Source: Meghimatium bilineatum
Taxonomy: Eukaryota; Mollusca; Gastropoda; Stylommatophora; Philomycidae
Assembly: GCA_034231615.1 (NCBI GenBank)
Contig: CM067309.1
Span: forward strand, 39,835,627 to 39,899,626
Length of the DNA stretch: 64,000 bases
Direction: 5' to 3'
The notes under the pieces: generated by a model
What the model saw: the letters and a program-made list of their open reading frames with translations, nothing else
The model's database searches: none
Told to the model about the DNA's origin: nothing
Shown: positions 25,101 to 30,629 of the stretch, piece after piece
How positions within the stretch are numbered: position 1 is the first letter of the stretch
Layout of the letters: each line of letters begins with the position of its first letter
Translations under genes and position numbers: made by a program

Positions 25101-27359
25101 ATTGAATCCATCTGTTTGGTTTCATTTTATATCTATCCTTTTTTTTTTTTACATCATTCATACTTCAAGGAATTATCTTGTGTAGTGATTAATATGTGAA
25201 AGTGGACAGTGCCGTTTCTTACTCATAGTGTGTTAGGTTGTGGTTTTTTATAAAGTCCTTTTGGTGGAAATGTTGATTGTTGTGTGTTATCAGTGATTAC
25301 CACAACTTTGTTACCCGTTACCAAGTTTCACACATGAGAGATAGAGGACAAATAAAAGAACCTAAGGAAGCTCTTGGAACTGCTAGGGTCTCTTGCAAAA
25401 CATCTCCTCAGTATAGTTAGCGCATCAACTTTCTTTCCTTGTTTCAGTAATTTTGTTGCATTTGTCACCTGGTGGATGAATAATGATGATAGTTGAGTTG
25501 TGATGACAGTTGAGTTGTGACGACAGTTGAGTTGTGACGACAGTTGAGTTGTGACGACAGTTGAGTTGTGACGACAGTTGAGTTGTGACGACAGTTGAGT
25601 TGTGATGACAGTTGAGTTGTGACGACAGTTGAGTTGTGACGACAGTTGAGTTGTGACGACAGTTGAGAATTACAGATATAGACATGTTTCAAGTGAACGA
25701 AAGAAGAAGACAAATGTTTTAGTAAAACTATAGCATATTGAGCATTTATTCGGGCTGTTAATGATCTTTTCATGACAATATCATAGATTGTCATGGTAAC
25801 CAACCTTCTACCACTTGAAAACAAATTTGAAAACTGCAAACAACTTTACAGTGAATCTATTGATGTTTACGACACATATTGTGGAAGAGACTTTCGGTAA
25901 TTACTCTAATTTTCACCTGTTTTAAAATGTAATTAGTTATATTATACATGTGTCTTTATCAGTACTATTGCAAGCTGCTGTTACTTTATCAGTACTATTG
26001 CAAGCTGCTGTTACCGGCTTACTCACATTGTTAAAGACCCCTTAAGCAGATGGGAGCTGTGCTTGATGTAGACTATATTAATACCCCTCTAAAAGGTCAT
26101 ACACTACTGTTAATGTACCGGTATATAATTGCATACAGCAAATTTTGGTGTAGACATACAAAATTTGTCTGTTCTGAAATAATGTTTTATAAACAGAGCT
26201 CACTGTATTCATGTCTAGCACCTTCAGACCTTGTTAGCAGATATCTTTATAGCAAAGGAGTGATTGTTCTTTGGTTCTGCTGCAAGAGGTCAATTCACGG
26301 AACACAAAAAGATTCCCAAATCTTCCATCCTTTATTCAGAATTCTGGCACGTTCACATCTCACTAGTATAAGTCTACAAAATTTGTAAACATTCCACTAC
26401 CCCCTAAATTAACAATCAATACAAGGTAACTGCGTGAAACGTAACAACAATTAGACTTACGTAAAACACAGGTTTATATATCGTTTCAATGGGACACGAC
26501 AGACTACAGCTAAAACTAGTAGGTAATGATGGGCAATGATGAGCACTCAAGAAATCATAAAAATTACAATACACAAATCACATTCAACGTTTCAACCAAA
26601 AGATCTTTATCAAGACACAAACAAAACATCAAAAGACGATGAATGGAAAAATTATCACAACGTCCAACGGAAATGATATGCCGGAAGGTAAGAAAGTACA
26701 AAAAACGTAAATATATGTGGAAACGAAACAAACAAATAGATGAGTAAATGACGAAACAAAAAGAATAAAGACAAAAACCACACCAACCCAGTACTAGACA
26801 TAAGAGTGGTCGGAATTGAGTCCAAAAGGCTTGAGTGTACCCAATTAAAAAATGAGATGATTTTCTAGAGCATACCTAGATCTATCATCGGTGGTGCAAA
26901 ATCTGATAGTGGTGACCTGAATATCCAAAGCACCATGATGACCATCGCCGTTGACGTGTGTGGCCACAGGAGTGGGTGTTCTGTGCTTGATGGCATGAAG
27001 ATGGTTACAAAAGCGATCGCTCAATCGTAGGCCGGTTTCCCTGATGTACTGTTTGCCACAGCTTTTATATATGATCACGTAAATGACATTACGGGATTCA
27101 CATGTAAAGACCTCATCAATGGAGAAAGTGGCCTTGGGAAATGAAATGGAGCGCATCTGAACTACGTAAGGACATTTACCCCCTAAATTAAGAAAGCTAT
27201 GGAGAGCGATTATCAGTTGCCCTGTGCTAAATTAGCATTCACTGTAACGTACCTTTTCAAGTTCTTCTTGAGCAGACAGTACCACCTCTGCTTCTTCCAA
27301 ACTTTCAGTCTTAAATCGTTTTCTTAAAATCATGCGGTCCCTCTGACGAGACTGGTCGA
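7012..27359 (-). CDS. TMCO6-like armadillo-repeat protein gene (eleven exons, 5' end missing)
   Basis: Exons in transcript order: 27359-27253, 25833-about 25684, 22433-22256, 20771-20664, 19297-19209, 16378-16265, 14422-14335, 12968-12800, 11351-11254, 9682-9512, 7125-7012. All have AG acceptors and GT donors; phases agree at every junction except 25684/22433. The product is about 462 residues, near the roughly 490 of vertebrate TMCO6. It has a basic N-terminal stretch (RQRDRMILRKRFK) like an importin-beta-binding region, then helical armadillo repeats (AAAYCLVNLSA, LCAWAVGNFAGDS, SALFALVNLARDS, LEVGWLCNLIYS, ESLWILGNFIAEP, ALYLLDAACKVSSY). The order matches TMCO6 as I recall it; importin-alpha is the alternative but its Trp-Asn ladder is incomplete here. 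Role: probably a protein-binding solenoid; substrate unknown. The first coding exon, expected to end with one spare base, was not located upstream of 27359. Several introns start or end in tandem arrays. Confidence 0.72.
7820..8160 (+). mobile_element. Short interspersed family S, two tandem head fragments
   Basis: First head at 7823 (CCTGAAAGGGGAGCACAACA), second at 7990 (CCCGAAAGGGGAGCAAAGAA); both lack the tail. Confidence 0.65.
8985..9310 (+). mobile_element. LINE 3'-end fragment, RTE-like (family C)
   Basis: Encodes WSPKGKRKRGKPKETLCRTI and TRERFTIGIRNNEDIKQI, ending near CCCTAGAGGAATAACT. The paired copy at 14640-14930 is inverted. Confidence 0.75.
9512..9682 (-). CDS. TMCO6-like exon: last armadillo repeats
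   Basis: 171 nt, phase 0 at both ends, donor GTTGAG/GTATGT. It encodes ALYLLDAACKVSSYICQFLI through LLDDPRQQIQEAVLDILIGL. Spliced to the preceding exon it reads DEEMALSALYLLDAACKV, an uninterrupted armadillo helix. Confidence 0.8.
9900..10335 (-). mobile_element. LINE 3'-end fragment
   Basis: The minus strand has LNRLHRKDKTTIFSL, AAHVQLNKHLQR, then in another frame ETVKHQLIECSAIQDMRKQL. This is the post-RNase H tail of I-group LINEs with frameshifts. Confidence 0.55.
10341..10473 (+). repeat. 16-bp minisatellite, about 8 copies
   Basis: Unit AGCCAGCAATGATCCT; every third unit reads ATCTGGGAATGA, giving a 48-bp higher-order period. Confidence 0.9.
10570..10850 (+). mobile_element. Short interspersed family S, near-complete copy
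   Basis: Head GGGTCCAAAAGGGGAGCAAA, middle GTGGAGTTGGCTGTCTCATC and AAACCATGACACAGCATTCC, tail GAATTTGAGAATGAACGCAG then (GAA)n. About 280 bp, non-coding. No tRNA boxes recognised, so it may be an atypical SINE. Confidence 0.8.
10905..11105 (+). mobile_element. LINE 3'-end fragment
   Basis: Plus strand: RPRRRWTDDIKDNMNTSLEN and ASHIAQDRERFREFF, a common LINE C-terminal block after the RGRP motif. Confidence 0.7.
11254..11351 (-). CDS. TMCO6-like exon
   Basis: 98 nt, acceptor TTTTTTTTCAG, donor TTAAGT/GTAAGT. It encodes EPSCRVQSILHTGYLKLIFQ and RCQSSDEEMALS, finishing one armadillo repeat and starting the next helix, which continues in frame into the next exon. Confidence 0.75.
11490..11910 (-). 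mobile_element. LINE 3'-end fragment, RTE-like (family B)
   Basis: The best-preserved copy: WTLNKQLEDKIDAFEMWVYR, RRIGRTSWKEKK, IKYFGHIKRHDTLLKTLLEG, KVKGKRARGRQRYTW, RWTGYSLAE, ending CGDGT-stop then a (TGA)n tail. Lies between TMCO6-like exons at 11254 and 12800. Confidence 0.85.
12057..12355 (+). repeat. 26-bp minisatellite, about 11 copies
   Basis: Unit core CACCACCACATTGTGTATCC then ATGAAG. Nearly invariant, so recently expanded or homogenised. Lies in a TMCO6-like intron. Confidence 0.95.
12346..12775 (+). repeat. 40-bp minisatellite, about 10.7 copies
   Basis: Unit core GAATGAATGTGGTTTTATAA then TAACAAACAAAGAAACAGCC. Ends 25 bp from the donor of the exon 12800-12968. Confidence 0.95.
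12800..12968 (-). CDS. TMCO6-like exon: armadillo repeat
   Basis: 169 nt, acceptor TATTTCTTTCAG, donor TTATAG/GTTGCA. It encodes ILPYLHCLGNMIGLSPLIAL through FIQRESLWILGNFI. ESLWILGNF parallels EGLWLLNNL of TMCO6. It ends with one base that joins CT of the next exon to give Ala. Confidence 0.8.
13417..14352 (-). repeat. 39-bp minisatellite, 25 copies, made of an exon end plus 5' splice site
   Basis: On the minus strand each unit starts CAGATCAGAGAAGATAAG (last 18 nt of the exon 14335-14422) followed by intron GTGAGGAACTTTTACTATTG. Counting units: sixteen of 39 nt, six of 33 nt that lack six bases including the GT, three of 38 nt. The first unit contains the real donor. Confidence 0.95.
14335..14422 (-). 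CDS. TMCO6-like exon whose 3' edge seeds a 25-unit array
   Basis: 88 nt, acceptor TATCATTACAG, donor GATAAG/GTGAGG. It encodes QETYLEHKDHYNVIVLSVIT and KLSQIREDK. Phase 2 in, phase 0 out, matching both neighbours. The last 18 nt plus the first 21 intron nt form the 39-nt unit repeated at 13417-14352. Confidence 0.7.
14640..14930 (-). mobile_element. LINE 3'-end fragment, RTE-like (family C)
   Basis: Minus strand: KRQEKTRKRETLRRTITREC and FTIGIRNNEDLRQIAMKLET, then the same CTAGAGGAATAACT end as 8985-9310. Confidence 0.75.
15470..15720 (-). repeat. Dispersed repeat, inverted partner of 17420-17580
   Basis: Minus strand: CCATGGATGACGGAGAGATG and CTGCAGATGGGTCAACAGAT; the plus strand at 17420-17580 carries the same blocks. 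The pair brackets about 1.7 kb that includes the TMCO6-like exon at 16265. Confidence 0.55.
15835..15935 (+). repeat. Short tandem repeat, about 2.5 copies
   Basis: Unit core TTTTTGATGTTTCCATAAGT with AAAATTCGACTGAAAAAT. Confidence 0.8.
16130..16220 (+). repeat. 28-bp tandem repeat, 3 copies
   Basis: Unit core TGTCCAAATGTTTTCTGTTC. Lies about 45 bp past the donor of the exon 16265-16378. Confidence 0.9.
16265..16378 (-). CDS. TMCO6-like exon
   Basis: 114 nt, acceptor TTCTGTTCCAG, donor AGCAG/GTAAGT. It encodes CMLDNSLFDHMELMLRTLDE and then SCDFVLEVGWLCNLIYS. LEVGWLCNLIYS corresponds to VEFAWCLHYIICS of TMCO6 as recalled. Too short to stand out as an open frame; recognised by splice sites, phase and motif. 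Confidence 0.7.
16440..17410 (-). mobile_element. LINE 3' region, frameshifted; spans no gene exon
   Basis: Minus strand: EPVITVKGQKLNTADRLVY, NVAFGSLPANVWIRRGLSLT, YARHARRLNL in the next frame, KASMPC, and a terminal finger-like MHCTHCKISFLARIGLL. Lies in the intron before the exon at 16265-16378. Confidence 0.75.
17420..17580 (+). repeat. Dispersed repeat, inverted partner of 15470-15720
   Basis: CCATGGATGATGGAGAGATG and TTGCAGATGGGTCAACAGAT. No coding content recognised. Confidence 0.55.
17795..18045 (+). repeat. 32-bp minisatellite, about 8 copies
   Basis: Unit core GAGCTACCTGCTCACAGCTG then AAGGGATTATTT. Confidence 0.95.
18182..18845 (+). repeat. 22-bp minisatellite with composite higher-order units, about 30 copies
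   Basis: Unit AACCATCTCATCAGCAAGTG. In the second half, 22-bp and CATTAAAACC-containing units alternate in repeated blocks. The long open frame across it (18150-18818) is a by-product. Confidence 0.95.
19035..19215 (-). repeat. 23-bp minisatellite, about 8 copies, includes a 5' splice site
   Basis: Minus-strand unit CATACGGTTCGTACATATCA then TCT. The first unit overlaps the end of the exon 19209-19297 (ATACG/GTTCGT). Confidence 0.9.
19209..19297 (-). CDS. TMCO6-like exon: armadillo repeat ending in an array
   Basis: Acceptor TTCCCACCAG, phase 0. It encodes EYHLSLEARSQSALFALVNL and ARDSDYSFI. The donor is inferred as ATACG/GTTCGT because it leaves the two bases the next exon needs (joint codon CGA, Arg). 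An alternative GTACAT lies four bases further on. Both sit inside the first unit of a 23-bp array. Confidence 0.65.
19760..19920 (+). repeat. About 37-bp tandem repeat, 4 copies
   Basis: Unit core CAAATATTGATGTTTGGCAG then TCGTTGAAACTGTTTACA; diverged. Confidence 0.85.
20190..20420 (+). mobile_element. LINE RNase H-tail fragment
   Basis: Plus strand with stops: DKLVGSATITGSQPMNKADI then LKVNVHELILRKHKLGV. Resembles the NERADLLVGNAA.I block of family E. Weak. Confidence 0.45.
20664..20771 (-). CDS. TMCO6-like exon: armadillo repeat
   Basis: 108 nt, phase 0 at both ends, donor TCTTCA/GTAAGT. It encodes ELCAWAVGNFAGDSHKHREL and LLQQGCMAPLVTLVSS. WAVGNFAGDS is the classic armadillo H3 motif, shared with importin-alpha. 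The acceptor (TTTATCAG) lies at the edge of a 29-bp AT-rich array. Confidence 0.8.
20772..21260 (-). repeat. 29-bp AT-rich minisatellite, about 17 copies, abutting an acceptor
   Basis: Minus-strand unit core GTTTATATGTTTATCGTAAT. The acceptor of the exon 20664-20771 reads GTTTATATGTTTATCAG, so the array begins within the splice acceptor. Confidence 0.95.
21295..21660 (-). mobile_element. LINE 3'-end fragment, RTE-like (family B)
   Basis: Degenerate copy of the same tail; nucleotide blocks for the CGDGT end and the FEMWVYRRIG / SWKEKK segment are recognisable on the minus strand, with frameshifts. Confidence 0.7.
21840..22055 (-). mobile_element. tRNA-derived SINE
   Basis: Minus strand: TGGCTGAGAAGCTAGAGC and a degenerate B-box TTTGATCC. 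Layout resembles 43345-43505. Not a tRNA gene: no acceptor-stem pairing. Confidence 0.55.
22256..22433 (-). CDS. TMCO6-like exon: armadillo repeat
   Basis: 178 nt, acceptor ACATCTACAG, donor ATGCAG/GTATCT. It encodes NDGLQTLQRCLLSTDVEVL and QAAAYCLVNLSACTSLN, a textbook armadillo H2-H3 pattern (AAxxLxNLS), and ends TDPQMQ in phase 0, directly compatible with the next exon. Confidence 0.75.
22920..23020 (+). mobile_element. Penelope-type terminal sequence
   Basis: Carries GACCAAAAGGCCTTTATCAA, the same motif as the end of the 26560-27210 element and as 24355-24440, 28010-28090 and (inverted) 25245-25340 and 7600-7710. Confidence 0.5.
23265..23585 (+). mobile_element. tRNA-derived SINE
   Basis: Starts with an A-box-like TAGTCTAGTGGATAGTG and a B-box GGTTCAAAACC, then a core with GACTCAGCTGTAAATGAGTA and GAACTGGCCACCCCACC, ending CTTTACCTTTAC. 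This head-core-tail layout matches SINEs known from molluscs. Confidence 0.75.
23890..24060 (-). mobile_element. Short interspersed family S, 3' variant
   Basis: Inverted copy with the same extra segment: TTCAGCCTTCATTCTCAAAC, TTCCAGCAGGATGTTATCCA, GTCAATGGCCCGACACATCC. Confidence 0.65.
24310..24660 (+). mobile_element. Dispersed repeat with Penelope-type end
   Basis: 24355-24440 carries the end motif; 24480-24660 matches 3180-3350 (shared CATTTGTTACAT and GCAAATAAGCCCTACTTTGG-like blocks). Confidence 0.45.
25488..25670 (-). repeat. 17-bp minisatellite, about 10 copies
   Basis: Minus-strand unit CAACTCAACTGTCGTCA. Follows the TMCO6-like exon 25684-25833 directly. Confidence 0.95.
25684..25833 (-). 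CDS. TMCO6-like exon: first armadillo helices (3' limit uncertain)
   Basis: Acceptor TTTGCAG at 25834-25836 opens phase 0. The open frame includes TIYDIVMKRSLTARINAQY and AIVLLKHLSSSFVHL, which aligns by eye with the first helical repeat of TMCO6. The donor is unclear. A GT at 25683 gives phase 0 and one at 25673 gives phase 1, but the next exon needs phase 2. The frame then runs into a 17-bp minisatellite. Confidence 0.45.
26560..27210 (-). mobile_element. Penelope-like element fragment with GIY-YIG endonuclease
   Basis: Minus strand: LGGKCPYVVQMRSISFPKAT, NVIYVIIYKSCGKQYIRETG then LRLSDRFCNHLHAIKH. YI.ETG.RL..R...H is the EN domain of Penelope-like elements. The 26580-26640 part holds the GTTTCAACCAAAAGATCTTT end motif seen elsewhere. 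The RT part is absent (5' truncated). Confidence 0.85.
27253..27359 (-). CDS. TMCO6-like exon: basic N-terminal segment
   Basis: 107 nt between acceptor CTCCACAG and donor AAAAG/GTACGT. After two bases completing a split codon it encodes 35 residues containing RQRDRMILRKRFK, followed by an acidic helix (ESLEEAEVVLSAQEELEK). Arg/Lys-rich N-termini of this kind precede the armadillo repeats in TMCO6 and importin-alpha. It ends in phase 0, which fits the next exon. Confidence 0.65.
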
Positions 27360-27479
27360 CTGTGGAGGGTGTACATAAAAATAGTGTGTCATGTAAACAC
27401 AAATTATTTATTTACCAAAAGATCACTGCCAATATATTATGTAATAATGTGTTCTTCTAGCTTATTTTGTAGTTATATG

Positions 27480-27610
27480 AACCATCTGTACATATACGAT
27501 GGATCTACAAGTGGAGGATGTACATATATGACACATCTACAAGTGGAGGATGTACATATATGACACATCTACAAGTGGAGGATGTACATATATGATAGAT
27601 TTACAAGTGG
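27480..27610 (+). repeat. 32-bp tandem repeat, about 4 copies
   Basis: Unit core AAGTGGAGGATGTACATATA. Its inverse resembles the acceptor of the exon 27253-27359 (ATGTACACCCTCCACAG). Confidence 0.9.
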
Positions 27611-27999
27611 CAGAACCGTTGTTACTAACAGGAAGAAGGGCTAAAGGTGAGTCTCTGGCATCTCAAAACCAGATGCTTCAGATAGTATCTAAAAACACAG
27701 TAGCATCACATGGACTCTGCTCAAACTGGAGAGCACTGGTTTCTGCTCTATGCATCATATTCAGCACTAAAGGAATATAGATTGATAGAATCACTCAAAC
27801 TGTGACATGCTTTAGGTATATATTAAAGCGAAACTTGAAGACACTTCTGATAGTCATTTATTGTGATGCAGATGTATTAAAAAAACCAAAAACGAAAGAT
27901 AGAGCCTAAGTATTGGGTAACAACACAAAAATTGAAATGAGATGGCTGTGGTAACACAAGGCAAATATCAAAATGAATAGAAAAAGATATAAGTACTAC

Positions 28000-28440
28000 C
28001 AATGTTAGTCAATAAAATAACCTAGCAACGATACACAGTGACAAACAATGTTTCGACTAACAGCCTTCATCAGGACAAAAGACAACAAACGAAATAAACA
28101 ATATACTGAACATAGGAAAGCACATATGAGGGTGGTATAGAAGGAAGATATTAAATCATGGCAACAAACATGTCATAGCGAAGAGAAAGATCACAGCTGG
28201 GAGGGTCCACAGAATTTCACAGAAGTGGATCGATATACATAGTATGACGAGAAGAAATGTATGAGATAGTGATGAGATAGGCAATAAGATGAGACAAAAA
28301 CTAATAATAAATAAAATGGGTAACTTATCTCAGTGTGGTGCACTGCAGTCCAGGTAAAATGGATAAATCCACAGTAGGGAACAACCTAATGAAAAATTAC
28401 CTTGGCGCGCATTAAACCAAACCAAGGATCACGTGATGGA
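28000..28440 (+). mobile_element. Penelope-type terminal sequence, diverged
   Basis: Contains TTTCGACTAACAGCCTTCAT followed by CAGGACAAAAGACAACAAAC, a variant of the Penelope end motif. No coding part recognised. Confidence 0.45.
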
Positions 28441-28464
28441 CAGTAGAAAATTGAATGTGGATAA

Positions 28465-28635
28465 ATCCTCTTCTTCTTCAGCGTTCATTCTCAAACTCCC
28501 GCTGGATCTCTCTTATAGTAGGACCATGGTCCTATTAGATTTCCAGCAGGATATAGTCCAAAGAATGTAAATGGCGTTGTGTCGCCGTTTGATTTGCGTC
28601 AATGGCCCGACACACCTATCTTCGGTGAAGAATGT
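28465..28635 (-). mobile_element. Short interspersed family S, 3' variant
   Basis: Inverted copy: TTCAGCGTTCATTCTCAAAC, TTCCAGCAGGATATAGTCCA, GTCAATGGCCCGACACACCT. Confidence 0.65.
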
Positions 28636-28869
28636 GGATAAATGACATAGGACCCCCATCTCAGGCTGGAAATGCAATAAAGAAAGATCAGAAGAAAGGC
28701 AAGCCCCTAGTTAAGGAAAAAAAGGGGGAAAGTTGTAAAGTAGATATGTCCACAGTGGGTCATAGTGACCCATAGGGTAAGATCGAATAGAGAAGAAAGG
28801 TGCTGAATTCACGATTTAACAAACCATCCATGGTGCACATAAATGAAATCATAAATGCGCTCAGGTGCA

Positions 28870-29065
28870 TAAATGAATGAAGAGGTAGGTGAACAGAAGA
28901 AGTAGGTGAACAGAAGAGGTAGGTGAACAGAAGAAGTAGGTGAACAGAAGAGGTAGGTGAACAGAAGAGGTAGGTGAACAGAAGAGATAGGTGAACAGAA
29001 GAGATAGGTGAACAGAAGAGATAGGTGAACAGAAGAGGTAGGTGAACAGAAGAAGTAGGTGAACA
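28870..29065 (+). repeat. 17-bp minisatellite, about 11 copies
   Basis: Unit GAACAGAAGAGGTAGGT, with GAAG and GATAG variants. Confidence 0.95.
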
Positions 29066-29107
29066 GACATAAAAGGTGGAGGAAATGATAGAAAAGAAGT
29101 AGGAGGA

Positions 29108-29290
29108 AAGATAGTCAGTGACTGTAGTAACAAGCTGGTTAGGAAAGATAGTCAGTGACTGTAGTAACAAGCTGGTTAGGAAAGATAGTCAGTGACTGTA
29201 GTAACAAGCTGGTTAGGAAAGATAGTCAGTGACTATAGTAATAAGCTGGTTAGGAAAGATAGTCAGTGACTATAGTAACAAGCTGGTTAG
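29108..29290 (+). repeat. 37-bp tandem repeat, 5 copies
   Basis: Unit core GGAAAGATAGTCAGTGACTG then TAGTAACAAGCTGGTTA. Confidence 0.95.
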
Positions 29291-30436
29291 GACCCATGAA
29301 ATATAAAAGAGATAAATCACAGGAGGTGGACATATGGGGATGGTGAGGGAACCAGAGAGTAAACACTACTAAATGGTGGAGACTGTTTGAGACATGCGTC
29401 ATAAGAAGGTATCACTGTATAGATGGCTGGGAGGTAGGCTATAACTAAGAAGGCAATAAAAAAAACCCACAAAAACACCTAGTTTATATGTTGTAATACT
29501 AAATTGTCTATGGCAAGTCAAATCCTAAAGTAAAGTAACTGAAGTCATTACTTACTTTTAACTGTAGTTTTTGTTGCAAATTTTATTTCAGAGATATTTT
29601 TCCCTTTATGTTTGTACAGATCTTCATGCACAACCGTCGTCATCATAATTGTTTAGTGAATGCTGAACTCAACTGATACACTTTGAGTACTTTGTGGACA
29701 AGTACTCACTAACTGAAAATCTCTGTCAGTAGATGTAACATGACGTTCCAATTATCTGTTAGTCCTGAAAGTTCAAGGGAAATTTGTATTGATTGTAAGT
29801 ACCTCACAAATTACACCATCATACTCACTGATACTGAGTAATTCATTGAAATCATTGGGTTAGTTAATTATCTATCCCTCCTCTCCACCCATTGGCACTC
29901 ACAATTTATATTTTGAAATCATGGCTAAAAGTCGACATTACTTCTTCTTCTACTGACATTACAAATAACTGTGGCGCTGTAGTGTAGTTACCTCAGTAGA
30001 CCTAGGCATAATCATTAGTTTAACAATACCGTGAATAACAAGTCAACACACCCTGGCCGGCATGAAGATCGGAACATTTGCAACCTCTTCCCTTTGCAAA
30101 TTTTAGCTCACAAACAGAACTGCAGAAATATTTCAGAAGTATGTAGACCTAATAGAAATGTAAATATTCAACCAGAATAATCAAGTCGGCTCATATATTA
30201 AACAAGTATAATTATATGCCTATTATATTATTTTTATGAAATGCATAAATATCAATTTTAAGTAATTTTAAAATTTTAATCTTAACTTAACCCGGAAGCA
30301 GTTATAAAATTGACTATCTACACGGACCGGGTCACCGCAATGTTGAATTTAACCGTTTCATTCCATACTAAAGCATATTTGTCAATATTATTACCAAGAC
30401 AGAGTTGTTTGTCGGTATTTTAAGCCATTACTATTC

Positions 30437-30448
30437 ATGCAGAAGTAG
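30437..30448 (+). promoter_or_regulatory. Minimal upstream ORF ahead of the PTRH2 start
   Basis: ATG CAG AAG TAG ends four bases before the PTRH2 ATG at 30453. If the transcript includes it, ribosomes would have to re-initiate or scan past, so it may damp translation. The transcription start is unknown. Confidence 0.4.
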
Positions 30449-30452
30449 CGTA

Positions 30453-30629
30453 ATGGGTTTTAAAGATTTGCTTAACAGTAATCCCAAATTAATGTCTGCC
30501 GCGTTGTTTGGGGCAGGCTTCGCGTTTGCTACCCTTCTATTCAGATACACTAGATCTCGATCAAGAGCTGCTTTGATTCTTCAACCGAGTGTTTCCAGAT
30601 CAAATTCAGTAGACAGTCGAATCAGTCAG
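30453..30629 (+). CDS. PTRH2: PTRH2 exon 1: N-terminal membrane anchor
   Basis: 59 codons from ATG to GTCAG/GTAAAA, ending in phase 0. The hydrophobic stretch at residues 12-31 is followed by [10 protein letters not shown] and a Ser-rich linker. The first coding exon of PTRH2 is variable in sequence between phyla; assignment rests on the anchor and on phase with exon 2. Confidence 0.85.

Larger units (their letters stand above)
27360..30436. other. Interval between the TMCO6-like and PTRH2 5' ends
   Basis: Should contain the missing first exon and promoter of the TMCO6-like gene and the PTRH2 promoter (divergent genes). Visible content: 32-bp array (27480-27610), Penelope-type terminal sequence (28000-28440), short element (28465-28635), 17-bp and 37-bp arrays (28870-29290). 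29300-30430 is AT-rich without a clear exon. Confidence 0.5.

Noticed and set aside
30436-30445. Candidate first coding exon of the TMCO6-like gene (minus-strand ATGAATA/GTAATG)
   Set aside because: Phase would fit, giving a very short start exon, but the donor is weak and it overlaps the PTRH2 leader; too little evidence to annotate.
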